A DNA stretch of 64,000 nt from Eopsaltria australis (taxonomy: Eukaryota > Chordata > Aves > Passeriformes > Petroicidae). Shown here in pieces: positions 31,901 to 46,900 of the stretch; within the stretch, counting starts at the first letter, position 1; each line of letters opens with the position of its first letter. Below the pieces are notes generated by a model that saw nothing but the letters and a program-made list of their open reading frames with translations, had not been told where the DNA came from and did no database searches. A program made the translations under genes and the position numbers. Where the stretch lies: the NCBI GenBank assembly GCA_034509425.1, contig JAVTVJ010000464.1, forward strand, positions 744,001 to 808,000, written 5' to 3'.

Positions 31901-34900
31901 TAAATTAAGATGGACACGTGTTAGACCTAATGAAGTTACAAAATCACATACCAGGTGACTGCAGCAGTGATGTGAAATAAAAGTATTTTTGTTATTATTT
32001 TATTATTCTTGATACATACACTCCTTTTAAATAGTAAAGAATTAAGCTTTGTTTTGCTGCAGTTACAGAGCATGGAGTACTTCTGTTCCGGCTTGGTTGT
32101 CCTTCAAAAATAAGAGAGACCAAATTTAATGTCCTTGTAGTTTTTGAGGGGAAAGTTTTTCCTTCTATTGCAAATGCTTTTATCCTTTTCTGCCTGAATG
32201 AAAACATGGGATTAGGATTAATGGACTTTTTCTTGTCCTTGGCAAATTACCTTTAATTCTGACAATCAACTAGAAATAGTGGAATAAAATAATAGGTTGT
32301 TCCAAGCAAACCATAATGGTTTGGGCACTGTCTAATCCAGTGCCAAGCCCCTGCAGAGCTGCAGCAAGCAGCAGTCCTCCTTGTCCTGCCTACACTGACT
32401 TGGGCTGGTTCTGCTTTTACATGTCAGCAAACTTCAGACAGAAAGATAGGGGTGAAATGGGATACACACAGGGATTCAATATAATCTTGTATACGTTGTA
32501 GGTAAAAAATTATCTTCCCCTGCTGTCTGCTGAGCGTATCAGTCTGCTGGCTGTGAAATGTGGGGTTGTCCCAGCTGAGTCAGCAGGTTGGGGCTCCTTG
32601 ATGGGCAGCTGTGCCCCACTGAGCAGGATTGTTCGGCCACTCCTTGTCTGTGCACTCCTCGTCCTTGCTGCCTATGAAGATATTTTCCCGTGAATCGTGT
32701 TCATAGATCAAAGAAGGTAGGATGTTGACACAGCTCTTGGCAGAGGCATTCATCTACTCATGTGATGTTCCACTTCACTAAATTAATTTCCTTTCCAGTT
32801 TCCAGAGTTGTTAAGCGTCGTGTAAGCAAATTTTTTAAACAACTTGTAAGAATTTCCTCAGTATGGCTTGTAATATTGGTGTTCTGGTTTGCAAGGGTCA
32901 CTAAACACTTGTATTCATTCACCTTTTATTTCTCTGGCTTCAGCCTAACAGAGGGACAAAAAGACCCCGTGATGAAGAGGAAGAGGAAATCAAAGCACGT
33001 CGGAAACAAGCCAGTGCCCGAGAGCATGGTCGTCATAGGGAAGAGGAGTCTGCTGCCCTGGAAGAAACTGATGATGAGAAGAAGAAACTCCTTCAGATAA
33101 TTGAGAGGGATGGAGAAGAGGAAGATGAGGAAGTAAGTCCTCTAGGAAAGGAGAGGCAGTGGAAATAACCAAACACCAAACCTCTTCTCTGTGATTTCCA
33201 TTTCTTACCATGTAGGTGGTGAGACCTAACATGTTTTTCCTGTGCTCGTACAGCTTCAGTTTGTGGGTTTGCTTTCCTGCCCTGCAGGGTGTTCATTAAT
33301 TTCAGATTTCTCAAATATATCAGCTGAAGATTTAAAGCAGGGGCAAAAGGGAGAGGGCTTTCAAGCCTAATCTCTGTTTTGTATGAAAATACCCAAATCA
33401 CCTTCTAAAGTATATTTTTAGGAAACATTTTCTGTGTTCTAACCAATTTCCTGACTGTTGTTCCCATCAGTACCCCCAACCATGCAGCTTCTCCCCCTCT
33501 TTGTAGCTGTGCAGCAGCAGCAGCAAATAAAAAAACATTCTTCTGTACAAGAAAGGTCTTGGGTCAGGGGAGGGGGGTGGCAGCTGTCAAGGGTAAATGA
33601 TTTCAAGCCTTGGAGACAGAAATCCAATGCTGCATTGGCCTTTCTGCCAAGGGCCAGGGAAAAGATCACTTTATAAATGTGACACATGGATTGGTATAAA
33701 TCTAGAAGATATTTGCTTCCTGCTGCCTGTGTCCTGTTTGATAAAAAAACAAGTGATATTCACCACTGCAGAATCATGTAGCTTTGTAAAATATCATTGT
33801 CCTTCGTACACAGCATTGCCAGCATCCATTTCTGAGAATCTCCTTCGTTTTTTTTATGTTGAGCTATTGCCATGACAGTTGTTGCTGATAGCAGGGAAAG
33901 ACAATGCAGGATTTCTGTAGCATTTCAGCTCCAGGGAGGATGGATCGACAGAAGAGTTCTCCTGACTGGCTAGAGTCTTGTGGATTCCTGCAGTGTGCCA
34001 GTCCCTCATCCTTGTCAAGTGGAGTCCTCCCAGCCAGACATTTTAAAGGCTGAAAGTCCAGGCTTTCTTTAGAAGTTAAATCTCTTGTTTATTGCTTTGG
34101 ACTGCAGTTAATATAAGTGCCATTAAAATGTGCTTTGTCCCAGCAAATTTGATGTGAAGAAGCTAATCTGTAGGACACTGCAATACTGAATGCAAATTCA
34201 ATACAAGATATAAAGCTGATCCTAATGGAGATACCGTAGTGATATGTGTTAGAGGAAGCAAAGAATCAAAGGGAATAGAGGGAAGCAGTGTCAGCATGTG
34301 TGGGTTGAAATCCCACTGCAAGAAGAATGTGCTTTGGGCACTGTAGTATTGATTAGCTGAGTGGGGTGGTGACATGAGGGGGATGGCAATGAGACAGGTT
34401 GGGCAAAGGAACGAAGGAAATCCAATAAAAACTGAAGGCTGGGGCTGGTGTTGTTCTTGTAATGGAGTTTGCTGAAGAAATGGAGGTTTTCTGTCTCATA
34501 CCAGATTGCTGCTTAGAGTCACTGTCCAAAGAATCTTCAACACCAGCAGCAACTCTTGATTTAATCCTGAGCAGGGGATGGACACAAAACTTGGCTTAAG
34601 ATGGGAGGGTGTCTGGTTTGGTTTTTGTTTTGAGAGCTTCTCTTAAATAGTGGTTGTAACACAGTCAAACAGAGGAGAGGGAAGAGGTTTCACAGGGAAA
34701 TCTGTACCATCAATTTTTAAATAAAAAAATGCATTAAAGTCATAAACTAAGGAAAATGTTTGTAGGTGTCAGCAAGGCAGCTGAGGTTACATTGCTGCTG
34801 TACAGTAAATATACAGCTCCAGCTGAGAAACACCCTAGGAGCATTTACAAAATAAAGAGAAAATACTGGAATAGAATATTGATTTATTTTTTTTCTTTAG

Positions 34901-37900
34901 GAAAAGGCTTTAAGATAGCTATGAAAGCTTATCCAAGTGAGGAAAATGCGGAAGAACATAAATTCAGGGCACTTAAATGCAGACTTACAAAAAGCAATAG
35001 CACAAGGAACTTCTGCAGAGAAGCTCTCTGTGGGCACAGGCTGTGAGTGCAGGTTTGCTCTTTGTCAGAAATAAAAAAGCCTTGATATTTACTGAAGGTG
35101 CCAGGTCATAGCAGGTGTAAAGAAACAGCTGGAGGTCTGAGCTGGAGTGGGTAGTGATGGTGTGTGAGGTGTTTGGCAGCTCTGCAGTGAGATTCCAGAT
35201 CCGGCTGGAATTCCGAGGGCCCTGGGCCTGACTGCAGTCCCACCACATTGCTGGTATTTCTCCAGCCATCCAAAGCTCACTTTTCTGCTTTTTCTGATTC
35301 GGTCAGGAGGAACCTTTGGATGAAAGTTCAGTGAAGAAGATGATTCTCACCTTTGAGAAGAGATCCTACAAAAACCAGGAGCTGCGGATCAAGTTTCCTG
35401 ATAATCCAGAGAAGTAAGACTGTGCTTAACTTTTTTCCTTTGATTTTAGGTGTAAGCCCTAAATCAGTTAGATTCAGAATATAGAGATGTTTTCAGTTAC
35501 ATAAGGCTTATATTACAACAGTTATTGCCTTGTAGTTATTCTAAATTATATTTGAAACTGACTTTGTTAGTTAAAAATGGCTTTATTGAGACTCTGGTGG
35601 GGCCAATATATGGCTGGCAGCACAAAAAACATGATTAGCAATAATTAAAGGTTTCATCCTTGTGAAGGTGTTGTGCTTCCATACGAGCCAGAGGTCTGTG
35701 TGGGGAGGAAGTAATTTTATACTACCCAGTACTGTGATGAGCAGAATGGCTGGATGGGCTCAGAGAGCCAGCTGTGGTGTTTGTGTTCTAGAAACCTCTT
35801 CCTCCCTTCAAGGTGTTCTGTTATTCACATGAAAGGGATTTCTTCCTACACTTCAGTGCCATTATTTTCTGTCCAGTTTGCTGTCCTTTCCCTTACCCAG
35901 ATTATTTTTATGGACTTCAGACTCACACAGCCCACATACTAATATGTGCAAGTGAGGGAAGGTGCAGTGCTCTGCAGAATTTATTTTATAAGCAGGTTTT
36001 GTCATGTGTAGCTACAGCATCTTGATTTTAATTTTTTCTTGAAATTCTAGAACTGATTTACAGAATTGGAACAAATCTGCTTATTTACTCTATGCAAATT
36101 ATCCAGTAGAAATGTTTATGCTGCTGCAGGATTAAACTTCAAGGGGCAGGCGTAGGACAGGGAGGATACAAATGCTGATGCCATGTGCACCTGGGGTGAC
36201 AAGCCCTACCTGGTGTCTCCTGGAAGGTAGTGGTCTCTTCTTGCCTTTTTCTTACACTTTTTTGTCTTGCCTCAGGTTCATGGAGTCAGAACTGGATTTA
36301 AATGACATAATTCAGGAGATGCACGTGATCGCGACGATGCCCGGCCTGTATCACCTGCTGGTGGAGCTGAACGCTGTGCAGTCTCTGCTGGGGCTGCTGG
36401 GACACGACAACACAGATATCCTTCAGTTGTTAAAGCTGCTCTCATGGGAGAGGCTTTCTACAGACTTTTCTGTAATCTCTCATATCCTGTTTCCCAGGCT
36501 CCTGGAGATGTTTTTCTCCACTTCCCACCACACTGAATTTATGTGTTGGCTTTTTGTTTTTTTCCCAGTGAAAGCCTTCTTTGTTCAGTTAGTATTGATT
36601 TGGAGTTTTTTTCTGTGCTATTATTCTTCTTTCTTGTTTTATGACCCTTTCATCTAGTTTTGAGTGGCAGTGTTAAGAGTGTGAACAGATGAGCAGCAGA
36701 AGAGAAGTGTAGGCTTGGGCTTAGCAGTGATAATCTCAGACTGTGCAAACTTTGTCTGGAATAGCCCCAGTGAAAATGGAACTGTTTTGCCCCTTCTTGA
36801 GTAGAGTTGAACTGTCAGGCTGTCAGCAGTTTGTCATGGATTAGCTCACTCCATGCTTCGCCTTAGTTTGTAAATGTGCCCTCTTTGTGTGCCCATAACT
36901 TCAGTTTGGTGTGCACAGAGTTCAAGGCTGCAAGTGGCCCCTCTGGTTATGTACATATTTAGAGACAATTCCATTTCCATGCTCAGTGAGGTTTGGTGTC
37001 ACTGAACCTCATCCCTCTGTGCACCTGGCTCTTGTACCTCTGAAGCTCTGAGGGCATCTGAGAAAGAGTTTCCCATTTTGGTGGTGTTGATCAAAAACAG
37101 AGAGTGTCCCTGTACCTTGATGCTTAGCTCAGAACTGGCACTATGCCCAGCTCCCCACTGTGCAGTCTGTAAAAGCAGAGCTCAGCCCGCTTTGCTTGTA
37201 AAATATTCTACAGCACATTAAGCTGAGAAATTGTTACATGACTTGGGAGATTGTGTGTCTGTGTCCTGAGAACATCAGTGAGTGGAGGGAGCAGTGAAGC
37301 CCCGTGGAAAGGGCACTGGGTGTCGACTTGGGACTCAGGCAGTCCTTTTTCCATTTTCATTGATCCATGGCCTTAGGAAGGTAATTTATTCTTTGCTTCT
37401 TTATGTGTAAAGCAGGAGATAACACTTACCAGCTTTCCTGAGGTGTTTTGGAATATACAATGTGAAAAGGCCTGTTAGTGCTGAATGTTGTGGTCTGATG
37501 CTCAGATCTCAGGTTTCTTTTTTAGCACTTTTCTTTATAGCACCATCTATTGAGAATTCATAATTCATTCTTTCTAAGTGGGTGCAGTGATCAGAAGCTA
37601 AAACCAAAACATAAATATTTTATTGCATGCCAGTTTATATTAGAGAGCACTGCTTATGTGTTTGGGTATTTTGACTTGCATCAGGTAGAACCTTGATGTG
37701 GCGAATGCTGGTCCCTGCAAAACAGTAAACCCCACAGCTTCCCTTATCCAAGATCTGCAAGGAAATGGCTCTCAAATAACTGTTAACAATTTTTGTTGTA
37801 CAGAGGGAAGCTCCTCCCATGCAAATCTAATTTCGTGGTTACTATAGTTTAATTATTTCTTTTATACCAGACACCACAGAGTTTTTTGTACGATGCGCTT

Positions 37901-40900
37901 TTGTACTGAATTTATCATTCACAGGGAAAAAAGGAACTATGGGAATAATGACTGGGATATCAGAACTGTTTTCCAGATGAAGTGCACAGGAGTACAGCTT
38001 GCTGTGTCCTTTCAGCCGTGGAAAGCTTGTGCTGGGGTCACTGCTGCTGTCAAAGACTTGTCAGGGTTTCCACTGTGAACTCTTTTTATTTGGTTTGCAA
38101 GTTGCCTATCAATGAGTTTATGGGTAAGAATTTGGCCTGAGAACTGCAATTTTGGGAAAAGTATATTTCTTGTCACAAAACTGCTGAAGTGTTTTGAGCT
38201 CCATTGGAAGCCGAGACTGCTGCTGCTCACGTACAGGGTGGAAGCAGTACTAAAGTGAAGCATCTAGACATAAAACTGAATTGATACAGCTCGAGTTTTT
38301 TAATGATGTTTTGTTAAAACAAATGGGAAATATTTTTAAATGAGTTCTTCAAGGACAGAACTAAACAAATGGCTCTTCAGATGTGATTTAAATGTGGTGT
38401 CTTGAGGGACTAATGCAAGGAGACAAAAGCAATGTCCAGGGGGAGCAAATAATCTGTTGAATGATTCATGCAGTTTTACACAAAACACGTGAATGAAAGA
38501 TGATCACCGACAAGATTTTATTAATGAAAGACATGAACGCTTCAAGTGAGGCTTTGCTTTACTATCCTAAATTTTATAGGACAGCTGATACTCTCTCTGC
38601 AAGCCTTGAGAAGCTTCCCAGACAGGAATGCCCTGCATGATGAACTCTGCTGAGTTTTTCGCTGTGCACTCTCAAAAGAACCTGGTTCAGTTATCTTTGT
38701 AGCACCCAGGAGACAGCAGAAATCTTCAACTTACTCCTCCCTGAGCTTTCTCTCCCACGAGTTGATGAAACTCCATTCCCTCAATTTGTCCTCATCTATC
38801 ATGTATTAACCCCCAGACCACCTCAGTGGTCCTCTGCTCTCCCAAGCCCAGCATGTCAAGGTCTCTCTTTTATTGGGAGTGCCCACAACTGAACAAAATA
38901 TTCTGCAAGTTGCCCCGTGAGTGCCAAGGAGAAGACAAGAATTCCTTCTATTGACTTTCTGGTTTTGCTTGTGCTGGTGCAGTGCAGTCTGTGATTAGCC
39001 TTTGTCACTGCAGTGACACTCTGCTGAAATGACACGCTGGTGACTCGCCTGCAGCTTGTCCCATAGAAGGTCCAGGATCTCTCTTGCAGAGCTCACCTCT
39101 CCAGCCAGCCCCAGCACAGGGCTGAACCTCGCTAAGAAAGGACAGATGAAAATACTTTTCCTGTTGCTGCTTGTGTGTCTGAGCAAATGCACAAATAGGA
39201 GACCTGGGAGCTGGTTTGTCAGCCCGGGCACTTGAGAGAGATCCATCACAGAGTGGTTATTTAGGACATGCAGAAAACCACGTCTCCTGCTCTGCCCCTG
39301 GGACACGGGCAGGATTGATCAGTGTGTCTGAGAGAATAGGGAAGTGGGTCTAATGAGCTGGAATACGTCTTGTCGTACAAGGGAGCTGTGCAGCAGGCAG
39401 GGGAGCTGTGTGTTATGCAGCCCAGAGTTAATGAGTGAAAATTGGGCTGGCAGAAGCTCTGCTGCTCCTGCGAGGGCTGCAGTTTGGGGAGCGTGCTGCC
39501 CTAATTGGGCCGGGCGGAGGGGGGTGATGCTCCTGCTGCCGGCAGTGCCCTCGTTAGGGGTGTGTGTGTATCAGGTTAGCAGGGCTATCACTGAGAGCAG
39601 AATACCCAAATCACATCATTATAACTCATTTCTCTTTGCTTGTGTTCAGTCTTGACAACGTACGAGGGTGCCTCGTTAGACCAACTCCAGAGTGTTTGAT
39701 TTGAAAAAAATTAGTCACTACCATGAAGAAACAGTAAAATTACCTGATACAGTAAGCACAGAATCTCATTTGTTTTTATCATTCCTAATTGTTCTGATTC
39801 CCTAATTTTAGTGCTCGTGGGGAAGGTCTGCTGCAGTAGTTTGTGCTCTTGTGTGTGGAATCCTGTGCCCTGCTGCTGTGATTGTGATGCATTGTATCAC
39901 CTCACTGGTAATGTATTGCCAGTTGCTTTGGGGTTGTGGCATGAGCACATTGGCCTAAGAGCCATCTGCTATTGATACTAAATGTGTCTGCCTCTCTGTT
40001 GGTTGTCCTTAACACCCAGCACATGTTTCCATAGCTGTGGTTGACTTGCTGCAAGAGCTGACTGATATTGATACTCTCCATGAGAGTGAAGAAGGAGCTG
40101 AAGTCCTCATAGATGCTCTTGTAAGTAGGAAACCCCAAATTATTTCAGTGCCTCAACCTCTGCCTCAGACAGCCCAGCAATGAACACTGGCTCTCCCTGC
40201 TTTCTGCAGCTCTGGGTGTGTGCTGCCAACACCATGGTGGATCTCCATCCATCTCAGCCAGGAGAAGCCTGTTCTGAACCTGAGACCACAATGGCTGTTT
40301 CTGATGAAATCCTAGAGTTTGGGGAGTGGGTGGTTGCACCATTTGCATGTTGTTGCACCTCTTCTTTTTTAGGAGGAACACTGTCATATTGCAAAATTTG
40401 TGTGGGCTGGGAGATTTTTTGGTGCAGGGAGGGAGAATGAAGTAATAATATTTATGACTTGGGCAGTGTCCCATTGAAAACAGGAGCTTTGTTTGCATGT
40501 CCCTTCTCTCTTGTGGAAAAGGGTGACCTGTGTTCTCCCATGGAAAACTGAAGTTTGTGGCAGGGACTGTTACCCAAAGGACAGTGACACCACTGTGATC
40601 TTTCAGTCTCACCTCTTGCACAGGAGGCTGGTTGTCTTCTACCCAGTAACTCTTGATTCAATCCCAAAAATCTGTGCTTGAACTGGAGCATCTGTTAGTG
40701 ACGGTGGGATTTTTTTCTTCACAAGAAGTAAAAACTTGAAAGTTTTCATGTAGAGCAAATGAACTTTAAGGGTGGAGAAGGATCCCAGAAGTAAGGATCC
40801 CTTTTGGTATAGAGAGTGAACCAACCCAGAAAATCACCTAGGTGGGTAGGAGATGCATTGGTTGGTATTAAGTGTTCCCTGCACAGTTAACTCTGAATAC

Positions 40901-43900
40901 CTCTTGGGCTCTGTGGGGGTGAATTTGCCCTTTTCCTGGTGTTTGTGCTGGATGCCTCCTGCTCCCTGGCTGCAGAAGGGTGATACCAAACCCTCCAGAG
41001 AGTTGATGCCCTGCCAAACATGAGTTTTGCAGGTCTGTCCTACCTTGGAGCTGGTGAATTGCTGCCTTTGAGGGTCGCTGTGGCTGTGTCTGGTTCTGTA
41101 ACTATTGTGTTGAATTTGGAAGACAGGGAATTAAAAGTTTTCTTTTGTTTGCTTTGTTTGGCTGCTCTGTTTTCTCCTACAATCCTTCTTGTCCAGTCAC
41201 TATAGTGTTACCTTCTAAAGGTTAATGACAATGCCCAGAGCCCAGTTCCTCCAGCTGGCCTCTGGGCTGTTGTTAATTACTCTGCCTTGGTGGGGAGATT
41301 GCTGGGTGAGTGAAATGGGAGAGAGGAGCTGCTAGAGAAGATGTTTTCTATAAAATATGTGAAGAGGTTGTAAATCAAGTGAAGTTCTTTTTCTGTTTTC
41401 ATTGTCAACAGCCCACTGATAATAGCCATGTTTAGAGGTTTCATTGTCCTGCTTGAAAGAAACAGGTCAGGTCTATCTTGGGAGAAATGTTTCAGTATCT
41501 GCTTTTTAGATTGCTTTTTTTTTTTAAAGAAAGTAGGTAAAAGATTGTAGGGTATCTGAAGATTGTTGTATTGTTTTCCACAGCAGCCCATATTTGTCTT
41601 TTTTCTGCATACTCACTGGGCCCAAGGTTAAGAGTGTTTGAATTGGTAATGTTGTTTCATTTAACTGTTCCAAGCTCATGTCCACAATGGAAAGTTTGCC
41701 AGAGTCAAGCTGTCCAGTTCCAGTTTCAAAGGCGTATTTCGGGTGTTAGCTTTGTGATCCAGGGACTCCCCCCTGCCCTGTCTGGTTTTCTTAACTCACT
41801 GAAATCAGCTTGGTGCATTCATCTTGAGAGGATTTAAATGCAGGACTTAAGCTGGTGACTGTTCAGCTCTTGGGTTTGGACCTGTGGGTGTGAGCATTGT
41901 TCTGTCAGCATCTTGTACCTGTTCGGTGGAAGGTCCAGCAGCAATGCAGACAGTGACCAGCTGGGAGTGGAGCTGCTCACAGAGCTGACAGTTCTCCCAT
42001 CCACAGTGGTTTGTGAGCCTCGTGCTTCAGAATTCTGAGGGATTATAAATCAATCAAGCTGGTTCAGGAAATAAGACTGTGGCAAGGTGCATGTTTGCCT
42101 CCTGATGCTTTTCTGTTTCATCTGAAACACAAAAGTTGTTTCATTAATTAGGAAAAACAAAGTGGCAGATTTACATGATGATTCCTTTGCTTCCTCTGAG
42201 ATTTTACAGCAGGGTTGTTCGTGTCTTCTGATCGTGTCTGACAGGGTGTTTCTTTGGTCTTCTTATTTTCAGTCTTGTTTATCTTTTTATCTTTTCAATG
42301 ACCCTGGGGATTTAGGTGGAGGGCCAGGTCGTGGCCTTGTTGGTCCAGAATTTAGAGCGCCTGGATGAAAGTGTGAAGGAGGAGGCTGATGGTGTCCACA
42401 ACACCCTGGGTAAGTGGCTGCTGCACAGCCCCTTGCTTCTTTCTGTGGTTTGTACCAAGGGGAGTGAGTTATCCCTCCCCTTCTTTTCCCCCAGCTCTTT
42501 TGCCCTTGGGCTGCCTGCACTGCAGTACAGGATCTGGTGCAGCTTTTATTCAAGCACAGCTTGGAATCACTCATCCCTGGAGCCTGAGTTTGTCCTTTGT
42601 CCCATGGCTACATGTAAGGAGCCTCTTCCCAAACCAGTTGTGTTGGGAGGTGCAGATACAGGCATCACTGCACCAGAGGCAATCACAGAACTGTTTAGGT
42701 TTGTAAAGGCCTCTAAGATCAGAGTCCAGCTGTTAACCCAGCACTGCCAAGGCCACCACTAAACCGTGTCCCAAAGTGCCACATCTACCCAGCTTTTAAA
42801 AAGCTCCAGGAAAGTGCTCCACTGCACATTTATTTACTATGTACATATCTGTGAGCTATACTTTGTTTCTGTCTTAACAATATATTTAACTTTCAGGTAG
42901 TAAAACATTTGCAGCTCGTGGAAGGGCATAATTGCCTCTCTGCTCCCTGATCTTTGCACAGCATAGAACCATTACAGGGTGTTGCCACTGCTGGCAGTCA
43001 GACCATCATCCACTCCTTGCAGTCCATCATTGTAATCTCCCAGGACTGTAAGAATGAGAGAGACTGGAAACATGAGGTTTGGGATTTTTTTGTGGGGAAA
43101 ACCATCTGTTTTCTGTGTCTTTCTTTTCAGGAATCGTGGAGAACATGGCAGAGTTCCGGCCGGAGATGTGCACGGAGGCTGCACAGCAGGGCCTCATGCA
43201 GTGGCTGCTCAAGAGGCTGAAGGTGAGCTGGTTTCTCACTTGCCTTCCACAGACCAGTTAGCACAAAAATTAGCTTAAGAAAAGCCAGTTCTGCTTGTCT
43301 GTGTTGTAAAAGCCCAGTTAAGAACAAAAAGTTACAATTCAGGGTCTAAAACTCAGCAGTTTTAGTTTAAAGAGACACACTTCGGTCTTGTCTTTATGAA
43401 TGCCTTGCAGTAGAAATTGTCTCTTTTATCTTTTTAGATGATTCATGTATGTTGGATTTCCATGTGTGAGATCTGTAGCGCTGTAAAAGCTGACAAGTGA
43501 GAGGGGACACTAATATTAACCATTTAATGGCCTTTGCTTCCCATGTTTCTGACACTTTTTTAAGTGATGTCTGTGTTTCAATGCTGCTGGGGGCAGCTTT
43601 TGCTTTGAACTCAACTAATTGCCTTTTAAATTAAAAGCTGCTTTTCAACACTGCATCTTGTGACAGCGAATTACACACTTTAACTCTGTCTTGTGTGAAA
43701 AGATGCCTAAACATTCACTGGAAAATGCTGTAGAAAAAGAGTGGGCAGTTCAGCCCTCTCACAGAAATAGTAGAGGAAATATAGCAAAGAAATTCTGGCT
43801 GTTCTCTTACCTGTCAGTAAGGCATTAGCACTTCCATGCTTAAATGTCTGCATGATTAGAAAGCCTCTGAATTCCAGAAACTGTCCATCAGCTGTGTAAG

Positions 43901-46900
43901 TGCAGGTACCCCTCTGTGCACTTCACATCCTTGTTACCACAAGTAATCTGTAATTTCTCACTACAGGTAGTAACATAATTATGTTCTTTGCTTAAAAACG
44001 GAAAAGTGAAGTTAATTTTAGTCTTGGCAGGTAGGTACTGCTGCCTGCCTTGGAATTGCTGTGGCAGCTGAAAGACTGAGAAACTTGGGAAAGCAAAATA
44101 ATCCCAGCTAGGATTCCCCTGCTTGAACATGAATGCTCAACAGCATTCCAGGCTTGTGCAGGGTGTGTCTGTTGTGTTCCCTGGCGGTGTTATCCCTGGG
44201 TTTGGGATGTGGGATCAGGCACAGCTTTCTCTTGCCTCCACAGGGTTGTGGGGAGCTAATGAACCCCTCTCCAGCTGCTTTGGCTCTTGGCAGTGCTTGG
44301 TCTTGAATCTCTCACTCTGACAGATGTGTTTGGGGTTAACCCAGGATCTCTGCAGCAGGGTAGAGCTGCTGTGGAATGTCTGTGGGATAAGTTTTAAGAA
44401 CAGTGTTCTGTCTGGGCAGTGATGAGGACATCTGGCACACAGCACAGAGTATGGCTTTCTGTTTCCTGACAACATTTCAGGTCTTACAATTGCATTGTGA
44501 CTGTCAGAGCTGCCTCAGAAAGCTCAGGTGGAGAGCTCAAAACTCGCTTCTGCAAACACAGGCAGGGTTTGATGGTTTGTGCAGTCTCGGGAGATCAGAA
44601 TGCTGTTTCCCAGGATTTGCAGGGCAGCAGTTGGTCACTGCATGGCAGAAGCTGGCAGGGCTGTACAGCACCAAGCACCTTCCCCTCTCATGCATGGTCT
44701 CCCTGGAGGTGTCACCTGGCTGCTGTAAATCCTGTTCTCTGCGGAGTGATTGAGGATCATTTGGAATGAAAAGCTTTAAATAAAGTCAATACTTGGTGGC
44801 TTTCCTGCTTTGCATGTTTCCATGTGATGCATGGTGCTTGCACACCTCTGTTCCATGGCAGCAGGGTGGGATGATGGGCTCAGCAGCGCTGCACAGGCAG
44901 GATTGTCCATCATGCTGCAGGGAGTTGTGTGTTTGGGGAAAATACTGGGTGACAGATGCTATGTTTTTAGCCTAGAACTTCTGCTTCTCCCCTTCTTGAA
45001 CAGTAGAATATAAATAGCTGGTAACTGATGATTTTAAAATTCGTTTTATTTTATCAATCCCTCAGTAAACCAGGTTGCATTATTATCTGATTGGTTAATG
45101 TTCAGTCTGTTTCTGTAGATGAAGCAGCTTTGGCAGCATGCAAAAACATTGGATCCAGTTCAGAATCCACTCTAGGGATTTTTTTTTCGGGTTCAAATTC
45201 AGCATTTTGGTTTCATTATGACTTTCCTAGCATATTTGTGGATGGAGGGAATATCTGAAATGGAAGTTATGTGATTATTCTGGCAAAACCCATCTCATGT
45301 TCTTCTGACACTCTGATCCTCATATAAAACTCTGGCTGTTACTATATGTTACTGTGATGTGTGTTCTGAAATTCTGGTTTTGCTGACAGGCACAGACTTC
45401 CAGAACAGGGATAAGTGCCATGCACCCATGGAACATTGTGGAAAATATATCACAGGAAAGAGATTCTGTGTGGCAAAAAAGTGGAGACTCTTAGAGATTT
45501 TGAGTCAACTTGGCCAAACTTACTGGTGTAGGGCCATGTGAAGGATCACAGCGGAGCTTCTACGTGTGTGCATGAGTCCACATGCACCTCCCATCACCCC
45601 TGAATCAGAATTATTTCTGTTCTGTCACTGAGGAAAACTGCAGAATTACTGCAGTTGTGTTTTATTTTAAGTGCTGCTCGTACATTTGGTGATTTGATTA
45701 ATGTGTTTTGCAAATCAGTGAGATGCTGAGGGCCTGATGGGTCTCCTGTTCCTTCCCCCACAGGCTAAGATGCCTTTTGATGCCAACAAGCTGTACTGCA
45801 GCGAGGTGCTGGCGATTCTGCTCCAGAATAATGATGGTGAGCCATGCCTGCCATATCTCTGTCAGTGAGGGCAGAACCAGGCTTCTCTCAGATCACAGCA
45901 GCCCTTTTCTGCCTCCAGCTCCCCTTTACTGGCTTTGCTCTTTCCCATGTGCTCCCTCGCCTCCACCGTCTCTTTCTCTGCAGCTTTTGTGCTCTGTCAA
46001 GCTGTATTGATTTTGTTTGCTGATGTATCAGTGTTAGATGGCTGTAAAATCTGACAGTTAGCTTCATTTTTCTCTCTCTTTTCCCCCCTTCCCCCCACCT
46101 CCGTCTAGACAACAGAGAATTGCTTGGGGAGCTGGATGGGATCGATGTGCTGCTTCAGCAGTTATCTGTGAGTAATTCCCACACGCCTTCTCTTCCACTG
46201 GGAGACTGCTGGGCTGGGTGGGAGGGGTGGAAAATATCTGGGGTGCAGGTGCTGTGCTGGCAGTGCTTCATATTTGGTGAGGCATAGTCCCCAGATACCT
46301 TCCCATGCAGTGTGTCATCCATGGTCAGTGAGATTAATCCCTTTTGTTGAAGGTGTTAATGCTGAGGTACACAGAAGTTAAATTATTACATTGTAATTTT
46401 ATGGCAAGTTGGAGGTAGGCAGGGTTGGAATTGGTCCATCTTCAGCATGCTCCACTCCTGTTTGAGCTGGCTGATGGTGGTATGTTCATAGCTCACCTGT
46501 ATTTCTTCAGGTAGTGCTGCCTGCAGCACCCTCAGGTATGAATTGTGTAGAAATTCTCTGGCAATCAGCTTATCCACATACTTGAGTATGAATTGCCCTT
46601 CCCCTTGCAGGTCCTGTGTATTATCCTTTAAATCCTGCACCAGGCTGCTGCACATTTGTGGGTGCACAGTCAGGGCAGCAAAGGGCAGCAGCTACAGAGA
46701 GGATGCAGCAGGGACCTGTGGGGTCACTGGCTGACGCCTGTCAGGTGCTGGAGCTTTTGGTGCAAGCTCTTCATGTGTGTTCTGCCCCAGCACAGCCCAA
46801 CATTTGGGGGTGATTTTGCTTTCTTTGTCATTCAGGTGTTTAAACGGCACAATCCAAGCACGGCAGAGGAACAGGAAATGATGGAGAACCTGTTTGACTC

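Noticed and set aside
36172..36657. 161-residue frame covering CTNNBL1 exon 4
   Set aside because: Only 36276-36415 is exon. The rest is intron read-through past the U12 donor.
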